Shown here: one piece after another, positions 22,577-35,200 of the stretch | How the letters are laid out: each line of letters begins with the position of its first letter | Numbering within the stretch: the stretch's first letter is position 1 | NCBI GenBank assembly: GCA_031472005.1 | Contig: PZJY01000001.1 | Location: 4,216,001 to 4,280,000 of the forward strand | Reading direction: 5' to 3' | Length of the DNA: 64,000 bases | Source: Tetracladium setigerum | Taxonomy: Eukaryota > Ascomycota > Leotiomycetes > Helotiales | Translations under genes and position numbers: made by a program | Notes under the pieces: model-generated | The model's database searches: none | What the model was told of the DNA's origin: nothing | What the model saw: the letters and a program-made list of their open reading frames with translations, nothing else

Positions 22577-22981
22577 GAGAGCGCAAGATGCATGCATAGC
22601 CACGTATCTTTCAGTGTCAATGAATTATTGTGTGCGACTACTGCGGCCTGTTACTAATCTTGGGGCCATCGAATCATATTGCAACTCCCCCGCACCTAGC
22701 AACCTTGGCCTTACACGAACAACTCGCCGCAACGTTGTGTTTTTCGATCATACATCGTACGTCGCTTGCCCATAAGTTGCCAGCTGTTGATTGTGAAACC
22801 ATCCCGTTTCATTTGACAACCAGAGGCAATAAGATTGCAGGATTTCTATCTAAGAAAAACCAATAATGCTCGAGACCTAACAGCGCACCCGTACAAAAGT
22901 ATTACAGCGCCATGGCATGTACGCGTCGGGATAATCATGCGGAAATCCAAATCAGACAACTCATCATTGACAACAAATATC

Positions 22982-24807
22982 CTACCACACTCCAAGATCT
23001 TCTGGCCCAATACGAAAGCCGTGGGCCAGTTCATCTTCTAGTGGAACCACTACTCGATCATAGACCAACTTCCTAAAGTCTGCATCCTCGAGACTCACGA
23101 TATCGCCCTCGCTCACATAATCAATGTTCAAGCAAGCCCGTATTGCATTCCGGTAGTCTTCATACATCTCGTCTTCCAATTTTTCCAAGAGCTTTTCTGC
23201 AGTCATCCAGTTCATGTTCGTGTCCGCCGCTCCATCTTCCGTCTCAACGTGTTCGCGCTGCGATTCGATTGATTTGGACAGATGCAGTTCGAGAAGTAGT
23301 ATCCCAAGTGACAGCAGAGCTGGGCTCGGATGATTGTACATGCTATCAGACGTATCTTGTGTGATCGCGGATAAGGGTTCGAACTGTGTCGTAATATATG
23401 GCTTCCTCAGGTCAGGGCCGTTCATGGTATCGAAGAAGTTTACATGTTCCTTATCCCAGGTGTCCGACACCCACGGGCTTTCGCAGTAATGAAGGATCGC
23501 GTGCGCCAAAATCACCGCCAAAACCCTACTTTCCTTTAAGTTCAACTTTAACTTGGAGTTCCCAAGCAAATCCTTGAGTGGTATTCCTACTTCTTGCCGG
23601 AGAACGATATGGCTCCCGCTTGATCGCGTCTGCCAGAGCTCCTCGCCGTCAAAGACCAGCTGCAACCTTCTATTGTTATTGTAGGCTTGCTTAATCAAGG
23701 CACAGACTGGCTCGGTCTTGATGTAGCGAATGGACTCTTTGGGACCTGACTCCTGCCTTATAGGCTCACTCGTGTCAACAAATCTAACGACTGGGGTGGG
23801 CCTGAGTACCGATTTTATCAGCGTTCTTGTCTTAAGTAAAATAGGTCGAGGCACAAGTGATCCGATAAACGATTACTTACTTTTGCATGAGTATATGGAT
23901 TCTGCTTTCTAACCAAATCTCCTTGTCGTGATCTGCACTCTCCATAGAAACCACCAGGTCAAGATCGAAGGAAGATTCTGCATTCTCGGGGCTCACGAGG
24001 CATTTTAGAAGGCTCAACCGCGCTTCGTGAGGCGACAAACATGGGCAGGACCAGTTGTTACGAGCAATCATCCTGTGTACATCGTTGGACAATCTGCGAG
24101 ACCGGTTCGTAGGGGGCAGCACCTTTCGCTGCGCCTTCTTCTTTACTTCTCTCGTAGCTGATGTACCGGCATTTTTGTAGATGAATCTCTCTAGCTTCTT
24201 ATTGTATCTAGAGATCTTCTTGAGATTTCTGGTCCGGCGTCCTTCATGCGTGGTAAACTTGAATTGAGACCGTAGATCGTGAATCGTCACTCCATCTTCC
24301 ATGTCTCGACGGAACCCTTCAAGCTTCTTGTAGAGGCTATCGGAATGCGACTGTCACTTATTAATCTCGTGAACGATAGTCCTCGTCTTGGAAACAATTA
24401 CTTACTACGTCGGACCGGAGCAGCCCAAGACATTTTTCGCTCACCACATCATCCAAGGATTTTAGTAGACGGCGTAGAATATCTATGAAGGCCATATGCA
24501 CCTCGCTCCCCATTTTTAATCTTAACGCTAGGCTGATATCTTCTTTCTTCCATTCTTCTCGATCAAGGTCTAGGAGGCTCTCTCTTTGCTTCTCGGTCAG
24601 CGTGGTGAGCTCAGATATCAAGCATCTCAAGGTGAGTTGAAGTAGAGACATCTCATCATGGAGCTCGGCTAGAAAGTCTTCAAGCTTTTCGTCCTTGGCT
24701 GCGGGAGATGAAAGCAGTTTGGCCTTTTGGTAGACCTTCTGGTGATGTTCGGTTGCCACGACTACGAGTGGCACAAGGGCAAGAGCGAGCTCCAGGCCAA
24801 CAATCAT
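22982..24807 (-). CDS. DUF7580-type protein, 3 exons, ~571 aa
   Basis: Exons 24807-24406, 24350-23881 and 23825-22982, with donors GTAAGT and GTAAGT and consistent phases. The N-terminus MIVGLELALALVPLVVVATE is hydrophobic, followed by amphipathic helices (FLAELHDEMSLLQLTLRCL, VSEKCLGLLRSDV). The middle is basic: HDLRSQFKFTTHEGRRTR and KKLERFIYKNA, then RRLSNDVHRMIARNNWSCPC. The C-terminal half carries VPLEDELAHGF and SPALLSLGILLLELHLS, matching the fungal family usually annotated DUF7580 (from memory), often found near STAND/NLR genes. Biochemical function is unknown. It lies head-to-head with the receptor gene at 25158, 350 bp apart, so a shared promoter and a partner role are possible. Confidence 0.8.
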
Positions 24808-25157
24808 CTCGACTAAAATGCTGAACGGCTCTCAACAACAAGAAATTGGATTTCAGAACGGGGAATAAGAAGGACTCGGAATACAATAACATGTGCTGCG
24901 TAGATTACACAAGGCTGCATATTTTAAGGCAGCAGCGTTACTGTACTTGCATCGGGCGCATATAACCAGCCCCTTGTGCATTTGGGCGAGGCTCTCCGCC
25001 AGGAGCAGTCTTATGGTGATGGTGTGTAGCACAAGCCTGCCCCAAATTTGTCCTCCTCTTTCCAGCAAGGTCTTGTTCGATTTACTACCTACTGGAGATA
25101 CAACTTCAATTCTTACTTCAACAAACTTCTCTGCCTATTAGCTCATCTATTAACGAG
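24808..25157. promoter_or_regulatory. Divergent promoter between DUF7580 gene and STAND receptor gene
   Basis: 350 bp separate the two start codons. Both 5' leaders and any shared control elements must lie here. No TATA box or palindromic operator stood out. Confidence 0.5.
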
Positions 25158-28100
25158 ATGGATCTCCTCCAAATCCGTAGTAGAGTCAACGAGTGTCTCT
25201 CGGAGTTTGATACGCTGGTAGCCGTGGAGCCCATAGTTGATCACCGTCGCAACGCAGATGATCTGGATAGCGAAGAACAAAAAGCTCGATTTCTAATATG
25301 GTCCGCAAATATTGGAATCTTTGCAGAAGGACATGCATCCCTTGACTATAGAATCCGAGATAGCTTGGCCGCCAAAGCACTTATGCTTGATCTCTTAAGG
25401 AGTCTCAAGAATTACCTTCGACGAGGTCTGCAAACATCTCCAGCCTTGCCTTCCACGCCATGATAAGATACGCTAACCTTCATTCCAGCAAGGTGTAGCA
25501 TTAAAGGAACCGAAGAAGATGAAGAATTGGTCCTTTCACTTCCTGGCTCTGAAGATAGTCTTAGCCACAACGAGTTTCGACAGCTGCCTTCATCTTCGAT
25601 CCGCTCTTCGTCGTACTTAGCGTCAGAAACTGACGATTCAGCCTCGGTCTCAGTTGATATAGTCCGGACTCCTTACGAGCAACGGCTGCATGGCGTTGAA
25701 CAAGCCATCGACCGCCTGTATCGACTTTCAGTGGCCATCAGACGTCCATCAATTATCAGTCAGAACGCAAAGGCAGCCAACTTCCCAATTCGGGACGAAG
25801 AGGGCAACGATGTCAGCGAACAGTTTGCGAATTTTGTATTCAAGTGGATCACCCATCAGCACCCTGCTGCACCATTAGTACTACGTCAACGGCTCGCAAA
25901 ATCTGTGACCCTGCGCAGAAAACGTTTCTTGTACCGTCAGAATCATCAGAAGAAACTAAGTATGAAATGTACTTCTCCATCTGCACCTCTGGTAGGAATG
26001 CTAGCCTCAGTAGAACTTGATGGGCAGTCAACTGTAGTCGCAAGGACCATTGTCGAAAGCCCGACCCAGATAATCCCATCGATGCAGAATAGATTGCTCA
26101 AGCCAACAACATTGTCCCGGACGTCCGCATCGAAAGTATCAGGAAAAGTTGAGGCTGAGGATATCCTCAAGCCACTTGCTGAAAGAACATCCACGGTGTT
26201 CTCTAGTTCTCTAATCCCGCAAACTGCACTTACGATACCAGATCCACCAAAGCCACCACCTGGCAGCAAAGAGTTTGAATGTCCCTACTGTTGTATGATT
26301 CTTCCCATAAGGGAAATTGTACCATCGCACTGGACGTAAGCACACCCCATCGGCTTGGATGTGAGTGAGTTCGAGCTCTGCTGATGGAATTGGTGCCAGG
26401 CGTCATGTTTTAAATGACCTCGAACCTTATGTGTGCGTGTTCGAAGATTGCAAGGAGGAACAAATTTTGTTTCGTGACCGATCGACTTGGCTCTTACACA
26501 TGCAAGAGACTCATACCAAACAATGGACCTGCACTGCAGCAGGCCACAAAGTCTCTGTTTTTGACACCGAGCAAGGCTTCGAAGAACACATACGGTTGAC
26601 TCACGCAGCAGGCTTGAAAGAGAGCCAGCTTGACTGGTATAAGAAGCGCAGCCAAGGCCGATCCGCAAGCACGTTTGCTATTTGTCCCCTTTGTGGCTAC
26701 AAGCCAAGCGAGGAGAGTCCTTCAACCCTAGTCTCTGTCAGAGGATCAAACGTAAACGAGACGCACGAGCTTCGTAAAACTATTTCAGATGACATTGCTC
26801 GACATATTGCGGTACATCTACAGGAAATATCCATTAGAGCTTTACCATGGCAAGAAGATGTAGAGGAAGAGGCGTCCAGCGAGAAAGAGGGATCCAGAAA
26901 TGCCAAAGTGAATCCCGAAAGTGACGATGATAGATCCTCTCTCTTGCTCGTCGACAATGACGCAACCCTTGAGTTTGAAGACGACCCTCATGGCAACTAC
27001 AGAATCAACTGGGAAAGCGACAACGGCGAAGTCACTGCTAGCAGTGATAATTTCCCACTCTCAGCCGAATATGAGTCGGAATGGGGGTTTATTCGCCGAC
27101 CCGAATACTATGGTCATGATAGAGATCCAGTCCTACAAAAACTACTCAAAAAGCTATATCTTGATTCTTCCTCAGCGGTAGACCGCCGTGTGGGTCCAGT
27201 TTTACCTGTCTACATGACCCCCCGACTCCTCTGAACAAAAACTTCTTTGGCCGCGACTTTGCCCTACTTTCGATGAAAACAGAGCTGTGCCCAAATCCCA
27301 ATGCTAAATCAGCGGATGGTAAAGCTGTGACATACCCACGCACACTCGCTCTATGCGCTCCAGGCGGCATGGGCAAAACACAGGTGGCTATTCAGTTTGC
27401 ACTCGCTCACCAAGATGATTTCGATGCTATACTCTGGGTGAATGCAGACAGCGCGAACGAAATAGCTCAGGGTTTTCAACGAATTGCATTCCTCCTTGAC
27501 CTTATACCAGAGGGCTCGGCAGATGCAAACGATATCATCTATACACGAGAGACTGTCAAACGCTGGCTTTTAAATCCACGAACTCGTGACAGCGATGGAA
27601 ACAAAAGGTCAAATAGGCCTATATCCTGGTTGTTGATTTATGATGGAGTGCAAGATCCGGATATCCTCAACCACTACTGGCCATATGATGGACCAGGCTC
27701 TGTTCTTATTACCAGCCGCAATCCTTTCTCCTGGGCAAAATCACTGCCACTCAAGCCATTTACTTCATATGAAGCTGTTGAATTTTTGCTAAAGATGACG
27801 GGCAGATCGATTGCTGACACAGATCGAGAGGTTGTGAGTAGCGTCAGTACACGATTAGGTGGACTCCCTCTAGCCCTCACCCAGATGGCCAGTATTATTG
27901 TCACCAAGCGGCTAACCTTCAGTCAATTCCTCGACTCATACAATGAGAGAGAAAGCCAACGAGAGCTGTTGCAGTTCCAAACGGAACTCAAATCCTTAAG
28001 CTACGAACACACTGTTGCGTCTGTGTGGGCATTTGAGGATCTTATACATGGTAGGAAGCTCTTAAATGTACTGTCGATGATCGACCCAGATGGGATTCAA

Positions 28101-29626
28101 GAGAAGCTACTTACAAACATCATGGGTGACATCGATCTCCCCGGCTACCCTGCTACAACAGAAGAATACCAGAAAGCGAGAGGAGAGCTTCTTGCTTGTT
28201 CCCTGGTAACGGGTAGCAAAAAGGAGCACAAGGTTTTCATCCACAGACTCGTTCAAGACGTTGCAAGAGCGCGAATAGGGCATGTAGAGTTTCGACAAAC
28301 ACTCGTCGCGTGTGTGAAGATGGTTGCTTCAATTTGGCCCTTTGAGAACTTCGCATGGCGTCACGGCATAGCGCGTTGGCCAACATGCGAGGAGTTGTTT
28401 CCCCATATTGTTAAACTAAAGGATCTTTTCCCGGCAGTTCTCCCCTCTTCGGACACAAGCAGCGATTATCACTTTGCTAGACTTCTTACGGATGCTGGCT
28501 GGTAGGGTATCTCCACTACAAACATAGCAGAATGTTGCTGACCACTACCAGGTATTTACATGAGCGTGGTAGACCTATCGACTCTAATCTATTTAACAAT
28601 ATGGCTCAGTCTATATGCGAGTCGCTCAAGTTCCGGCTGTATGAGAATCGTGGTATCATCTCAACTCAAGGCGTTACGCACGCTGATCTTGACTACACAT
28701 TGGCTGAGCTTTACCACAATCGGGGTTGCATTGCCAGCGATTCCAATGATGCTGTCGAAGCGATGAAGAATCTTGAGGAATTCCACGGCATGATGCACAA
28801 GGAGCTAAGCCAGGGGGTCCAACGATTCGATATGCGACTTGGCCTTGCCTGTAATGAGTTGGGCAATGCCTACATGCTGATGGAGGATTGGACACAAGGC
28901 GAAACATACTATACGCAATCCATTGCATTACTTAGAGAGCTTGATAGTTTTGAACCGGTGTCGATATCCCTCCCAATGGTCAATCTTGGCTATGCATATT
29001 GGTTACAAGGCAGGTTAGAAGAAGCGAGAGTCACTCTCGAGAAAGGAGTGGGTGATCGCGAAGAAAAGTACGGCTTGAATGATCGAAGCTCTTTTATGTG
29101 AGTCAGGCATCTAGTTTATTTGACCTTCCTTTGCAACAGGGATTCTGATAGTCAGTACCACAGTTCTGGAAGATTCTATCATGCACTCGGCAACGTAGCT
29201 TATGACCAAGGCTTGTTAGAGGACAGCTTTAGCTACCACCATAAAGCCCTGCTGCACTACAAATCTACCCTAGGCAATAATCACCACCGCACAGCGGCTG
29301 TTTTCGTTAAGATTGCGGAGCACAATATCCGTATCCATCAATTCGACACAGCTATTGCTCTGTTAGACCACGCACACAAGGTGTACTCGATGTCGAATCA
29401 CTATGAACCCGAAAAGGCTCGTGCTTTGTTCAAGAAATCACGTGCGCTTCGTGCTCTGCGGATGGTCGAAGATGCGGACAAGGAGCGTCGCAAATGCTTC
29501 CGAATATATTCTGTCATAATTATGGAGAAAAATAAATTGACGGGAAAGCAAAGAGTAGCAAAAGATAGGGTCGAGGACCTCGTGGATGCAGACTTCGATG
29601 ATCTAGTCGCCTTCTGGTCAAAGTAA
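25158..29626 (+). CDS. STAND/NLR-like receptor: zinc fingers, NB-ARC, TPR (one-base frameshift)
   Basis: Predicted signal-transducing NTPase of the kind linked to fungal self/non-self recognition and incompatibility. Exons 25158-25425, 25489-26335, 26400-28501, 28552-29097 and 29140-29626; phases agree once one base is added. Total ~1416 aa. Domains: N-terminal helical region (~1-100); Ser-rich linker; Cys/His region (~360-530) with FECPYCCMI, CVFEDC, LHMQETH, FAICPLCGY and DDIARHIAVHLQ; then PLNKNFFGRDFALLS leading into the NB-ARC with P-loop APGGMGKTQVAI (~residue 695), Walker B SWLLIYDGV, SVLITSRN and LGGLPLAL; finally a winged-helix-like part and C-terminal TPRs (ARLLTDAGWYLHERGR onward, with ALGNVAYDQGLLEDS). 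The frame breaks at C6 (27218-27223): C7 gives YMTPPTPLNKNFFGRD and joins the zinc-finger and NB-ARC halves. The donor of exon 1 (GTCTGC) is weak. Confidence 0.88.
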
Positions 29627-29919
29627 CTTGGTAAGCAAGATGTATAGAATCTTGTAGTTACCTCTTTCATGAGCATATAGCCTCCCCAGATTTGATCAGT
29701 CTTACGCTGATGGACGTTTCATTTCCCTTACATTAAGCGATGGGAGTGGTGTCGAGTTCAAATCTGATGCTGAGAGACTTGATTCAATTTGGAATGAAGA
29801 ATGCGAGAAGATAGAGGGTTCAGTCAGTCGAGTGCATTATGTGGCAGAAATTCTTACCAGCTTCTTCAATATATATGTCTCACTTATAAAAAGTAGTCGG
29901 TATTGTTGTCGACCTCTTC
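29627..29919. other. Intergenic, no gene seen
   Basis: 3' flank of the receptor gene. Nothing recognised. Confidence 0.4.
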
Positions 29920-30087
29920 TTAAGGATCCTCTAAATCGACATCACTTGCTGTGTCTGTCTCATCGTCGTCACTACTGTTGAAAAGCCTGTCATTATCAGA
30001 ATGACTCGTACCGTTGGATGAATCGATGGGCAAGTCATCTTCATTGTTGAAGGGTAGGCAGGCTTCAGTTTGTTGAGGCTGGTGCAT
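29920..30087 (-). CDS. Short acidic ORF, possibly the last exon of a broken gene
   Basis: Reads MHQPQQTEACLPFNNEDDL and ends DDDETDTASDVDLEDP, an acidic tail of clear protein character but only 55 aa. It may be the C-terminal exon of the gene suggested by the frames at 30148-30550 on the same strand, or a fragment. Function unknown. Confidence 0.3.
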   Translation of the reverse strand: MHQPQQTEACLPFNNEDDLPIDSSNGTSHSDNDRLFNSSDDDETDTASDVDLEDP

Positions 30088-30147
30088 AATTAGTAAGGAG
30101 CTTCGAGAAGGAATGAAGATGGTAGAGACACCAAAGTATTTGCCAAT

Positions 30148-30550
30148 TCAAGGAGGGTGAAAGGATGACAGTAGTCCAGAAGTAGGGATCACCGATGCTA
30201 CAAGAGCTCCGCTAGCAGAAGGGAGTGTGAGGTGGAGAGGGGTAGAGGATATCAAGAAGGGTGGGTGATTGATGGGTGTAGAGGAGTCAAGAGGGGGTGT
30301 ATAGAGCACGAGAGCAGTCTTCAAGTATATCTTCAAAACTGTGGTAGGCTCAGAGGCTGCCTGTTTTGGCTGCCGTTTACCATCAGAATAGAGAGGGTCT
30401 GAATAGATAGGATTTAAAGATGAAGCTTACCTGTCGCGGCCAATGAGCCAATAGGTGCATGACATCGGCAGGGCGCGGAGTTAGCTGAGAACTAGTTGTT
30501 AGACCCTTAAAAACAGTACTTAGAACTCCCTGGGACCAGGGCCTCGCTAA
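30148..30550 (-). CDS. Orphan exons, possible gene fragment
   Basis: Two frames join cleanly by a 70-nt intron (donor GTAAGC, acceptor AACAG). Segment 30550-30431 contains TPRPADVMHLLAHWPRQ and 30360-30148 begins AASEPTTVLKIYLKTALVL, then becomes Pro/Ser/Thr-rich up to a stop. No start codon is evident upstream; an acceptor-like TAACAG precedes 30550. It resembles the tail of a larger gene whose front is missing, perhaps a transposon-derived ORF. No domain recognised. Confidence 0.3.
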
Positions 30551-31210
30551 CTGTTACACCATATAATAGAGTACACCTTAGTCTTAAATCTTGGCGAAAT
30601 TAATTAGCATGTTTTAATTGGTTCAAGGAAGATTCAAGAAGCTGAGCGACAAGTCCGATAAGTCGATAGTGTATGTAACGGCACTGTTCACCGATACGGT
30701 CACGTTGTCAAGGCAGGGATTTATGGTGATATTTGCAACTGAATAGTGGTCGAATAGTAACAATAGGCTCTAGTACGAAGAAAAGGAGAAAACTACTGAT
30801 CACAAAGTGGCTAGAGGCTTAGCTATATACACATCCGTAAGAAGGCCGTAAAACATCCGTTCATATCTATTTATCTGGTGCTATATGCGCGGATCGGAAC
30901 TAGTCCGTAACTGCGTGTCAGATGGTCACGTGTGGGGAAGGTCATCACACACCCAAAGCAGGTGGGAGTACGTACTCCATCACGTACTCGCTGGCCTCAT
31001 CTCTACTCGGTCTGCATGAAAAAAATTATAAGACTGGCTGTGCAGACTGAATCTTGAGATTCCTTACACATCTCTCATTCTTGCTACTGATAATCTTTTG
31101 AATTTTATAGATACATTCGTCGAAGCGAGTTACTAGTCTATTATTGTCAACTAAGCATTCTTCCCTCACATCTAAGTATAAAGTACCTACCTAGGTACCT
31201 AGCTTTAACC
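30551..31210. other. Intergenic, no gene seen
   Basis: AT-rich; promoter side of the small membrane protein gene. No feature recognised. Confidence 0.4.
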
Positions 31211-31818
31211 ATGGAATCTCCCATTTCAGAAAAAGCGCTTCCCAAGCTTGAAAACGAAACAGAAACCCTCCCACTTCATCACACCCGTCCAAAATCATCT
31301 CTCGTTCCCTCCCTTCGCCGTACAAGGTAAGATATTCCTCACCTACACCATACCTCACCTATCTATTCTCATCCTCCTTCCTCTTCCCTTCAAACCCACC
31401 ACCAACCTCTCTTTTTCTAACCCCAACAACCAGCACAATCCTCCACGTCCTCCATGCAATACACCTCCTCCTCGGCCTAGCTACATCTCTCCGCTCCGTC
31501 CCCCCCTCCAAAATCTCATTCGGCGCCGCCTTCCTCTACATCCTGCTACACATCTACCACGCCTACCTCGTTCACAACGCTTCCCTCTCCACCACCTCCA
31601 CCCCCTCCAACATCCCCATCCGCGTCCGCAATGCCGCCCTCTCCATGCTTTTCGCATTCGGCATCGCCTTCAAATGGGGCGGTCACTCGCGGCTGAATCT
31701 CGCGAGGATCACCGGGTTTTATGTGTTGGCTTGGATTATGGTCGGCGTGGGGTTGGTGGTGAAGTTGGCAAGGGAGGTGGTGCAGGAGTTTGAAGAGGAG
31801 GGGGTGGTGGCGGCTTGA
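31211..31818 (+). CDS. Small multi-pass membrane protein, 166 aa
   Basis: Two exons: 31211-31326 and 31434-31818, with a 107-nt CT-rich intron (donor GTAAGA, acceptor ACCAG) and matching phase. The N-terminal ~40 residues are hydrophilic (MESPISEKALPKLENETE). Then three or four hydrophobic segments follow: ILHVLHAIHLLLGLA, FGAAFLYILLHIYHAYLV, ALSMLFAFGIAF and TGFYVLAWIMVGVGLVV. It ends in an acidic tail (EEEGVVAA). No family recognised; location in an internal or plasma membrane is inferred only from the helices. Confidence 0.65.
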
Positions 31819-32250
31819 GAGAAATTTCGACGATTTTCGACATGGGTAGGTGCTGCTGGAGTTACAGTGAGTGGTATTTGTGAGATGGAATTCTTTTAAT
31901 GTGTTATGTTTGGGTCTAAGTGATAGGATCTTACATTTGATTGGGAGCGAACCTGGAATCCTGAAATCAGAAGTATTTGTTGGTCAGAAGGTATGGAGTA
32001 ATAATAGTGATGGCTTATTTCTTTCTACCCTACGTCCTACCACAGATGGACGCGAAACACTCTCTCTTCTAACCCCATCTTGTATCACACAATAATCATA
32101 TACTTCATGAAAACATACCTATCCATTCTCGTCCGCAATGACCCAAACTGCACCCTTTTGACCAAGACCCAATATCCCACTTGCCCTAGCAATTACCGTT
32201 GCCTTGGTCGTGGTTACCACTCGCCTTTAGCGCCACAATTTTCGTCTATC
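31819..32250. other. Intergenic between convergent genes
   Basis: 3' flanks of the membrane protein gene and of the debranching enzyme gene. Nothing else seen. Confidence 0.45.
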
Positions 32251-35200
32251 TTATTTGGACAACAGAGACACATCGTACTGCGCCGCGTCATGGTAAAGAT
32301 CAATCAAACAACCGGAACTCCAGGCTTGCGTAGGAGACTATCACGTCTATTAGCGCACGTTATATCTCTCAATCCAAGGAGCAAACTTACCGAATCATGA
32401 CAGAATTCCCCATTCTTCTGGGTCAACTCGGTCAATCCAGCCCACGGACTGCTCTTGATCGCCTCTTTACACCCAGCCAACCTTCTAGTAATCTGCTGGA
32501 ACGCTTCGGTCTTTCCCTCAGGAGTAGTTCTTCTCAAGAGATCGAAGTGGAGCAGAGCTCGAAGGAAAAAGCCTGTTGGCCAAAGCCACTCCGGACCTTG
32601 GTGGTAATTTCGACCCTTGGATGTGGCAAAATCAGATGAGTCTTCGCTATTGTTGTAATATGGTCGGTAATTCAAGTCACTTGGGTCGAGAGTTGCCATT
32701 CCGGTAGGTCCTCGCAGAACTTTGTCAGCTACCAGCAACGCACCAAAAGCATTCTCAGGAGTGAAGAGAGCCGGAGCGACAGTCATAGCAATGGGGAAAT
32801 TGCAACGAAGTTGATAGTCCTCGTATTCCTTGCCAGACTTGTAAAGATCTTTGTAGATCCCACGGCGGTTGATGGTCTTTGGGTTTATGTCAAACTTCGA
32901 GTCGTCCGCTGATTTGAGAGGAACGAAGTAGCAGCGCTCAAAGTTATCTTTTATCAACTTGGCCCAGTCGCCAAAGGTGATAACCTCGAACTTTGGATCC
33001 GAAGTACTAACACCTGCATACTTGTATTTGCCCTCTTTGTGAAGACCATCGACCCAGACGAGGGTGCTGTATAGCAATCCGCTAATCTCGACTGCGGCAC
33101 CATCACGAGGAGTACCAGGAACTCCCTTACTATTAGCACGATCAGATTCACCCATCTTGTCCATCCAAGTCCCACAGTTGCTTTGTGTTCCACCAAAGAC
33201 GAGACCATTCGACCAATCAACCCAGACTTTCTGGTCGAAACCTTCGCTCTTCATCTGCATGTCGAGATTTGGTCCCGCATTCGATTCCCGGAATTCCATA
33301 CCGGTTGCATGTCTTTGCAGAGCTTCTTGAATAATGTCTTCGAGAGTAGATGATTTAGAATACGCACGAGAATCATCTGCGTCGAAGTATGTATCATCGT
33401 AAGGCAAGAACCTTCTTGGAATTTTCTCCTTCAAGATGTCGAGCCCGTTGGGTACAATCTTGGTGTAGTCTTGAATTGTCTGCAACATGAACCAGATTGC
33501 ATCTCTGGCGTTGTACCGAGGTGCAGTTCCACTTGACAATAGATTTGGAACCATTCCGTGCTTCAGAACGCTGGCGAAAGCGAAGATGTGCTCACGGCAT
33601 TCCTCATAGCGGCCAGTGCCAAGGAAGAGGCCACGAGCTGAGATGAAGACATCACGACCCCAGCATCGAGCCCAAGATACCGCGAAATGAGGTAGTCCGG
33701 CTGCCAAAGATGGCACGGCCTTCTTGGGGTAAAGAGAAGCCGACTTAACGAATCCTGTCTGTTGAATGCTGACCATGGACAAGCTTTGAAGAAACCATTG
33801 GCCCTGTCGTACGTTGTCGTTCATCAATTCCAGTCCACGATCCCATGCTGCCATGTATGCAGTTCGGAGCACCAATCCAAAATAGCGAGGGAGCAGGAAG
33901 CTAGGAATCTTTCGGATTGCATCAAATCGATCTTTTAGCCAGGCAGCAGGCTTTGCCAAACGCTCGTGTTCCTCCTTGTTTGAGGTTCGCTCCAGGCGAC
34001 CATGGATGTAGTCCAGAGCCCATTGGCCTTCACGCAAATGTTCGCATAGCGGATGTGCAAGATCATTGTCTCTGATAATGTTCTTGAGAATACTCCACCA
34101 ACCTTGCAAGCCAGCATACACTAGCTTGCCGTGTTTTGGAATCTCGTAAACGCCATCTTTGCCATCACTGGAGTCCAGCTCTTCAGCTTCGCATCGATAG
34201 AGAATGAAGTTCAAATCCGCAAGATTGACTTCCGAAAATGCCTCTTTCGCTCCCGACGTAACATACGTCTCGAATCCTTCGGAATGTTCGGCAGCTGGGA
34301 TCCAAGTCTCAAAGAGAGCAATACTTCCTGGAGGAAATTTGTCACGGACGCTGATGATTGTGTCTTCGCCTTTGGTCTCCAGTTTGACACCTGGTAGATC
34401 AACGACTTTAGATGGAAGACCTCTTAAGACCTTATCCTCGAGCGCCGCCTTGACTGCCTCTTCGCTCGTGTCGACCTCGAGCATCCAACTGCCAAGATGG
34501 CGAGCCTTAGTGCCACTGAGATGGACTGGGCTGAAACCACCATTGCCATTACCATATCCTGGAAATGCGGTATGTGCAATGAGGAAGTATCCCTTACGAG
34601 ACTGAGGATGGACTCGATGAACCGTAATGTACTGGTCTTCATGGTGGATATGTGTCTCCTCATAACCATCCTTGCCCATTAAAGTGTGAATTTGGTTGAG
34701 CAATTTCTTGATTCCGCCAATTCCACCTTCTCCGCCGCCAATCTTAACTGGCTTAGTTGATGAAATAGAAGTGTAAGGTCTGGTCTCATGAACAAGATCG
34801 ACAAGTTTTGGGTAGATCTCATCGTATCCCATCACACTTCCAGTTGAGCTTGCACACATATTGACCAGAGCGGCATTTGGCAATGTGTCTCTCGCGTCAC
34901 GCTTCTGTGCGGGTACTTCGTTATCATGGGTGCAATCCATGAAAAGGGCTTGTACCGGCGTTTGCTTGATTCTTCGAACAATATCCCGCGATGACTTGCC
35001 ATTTGACTGGCCAGCAGATGGTTTGCTATCAGCACCAGATATCTCATCAACCTCGAAACTTCCAATTGGTCGTCCACCATGTCGATGGACCAATCTGCTG
35101 AGTTCTCCGGTTGACCACGCCTGCATGGCTTCTCTAATGAGCGAGCTAATTCCAAGTCGTTTAACAAAGATGTAGTCCATCTCCTCCGATCCAGTGAACA

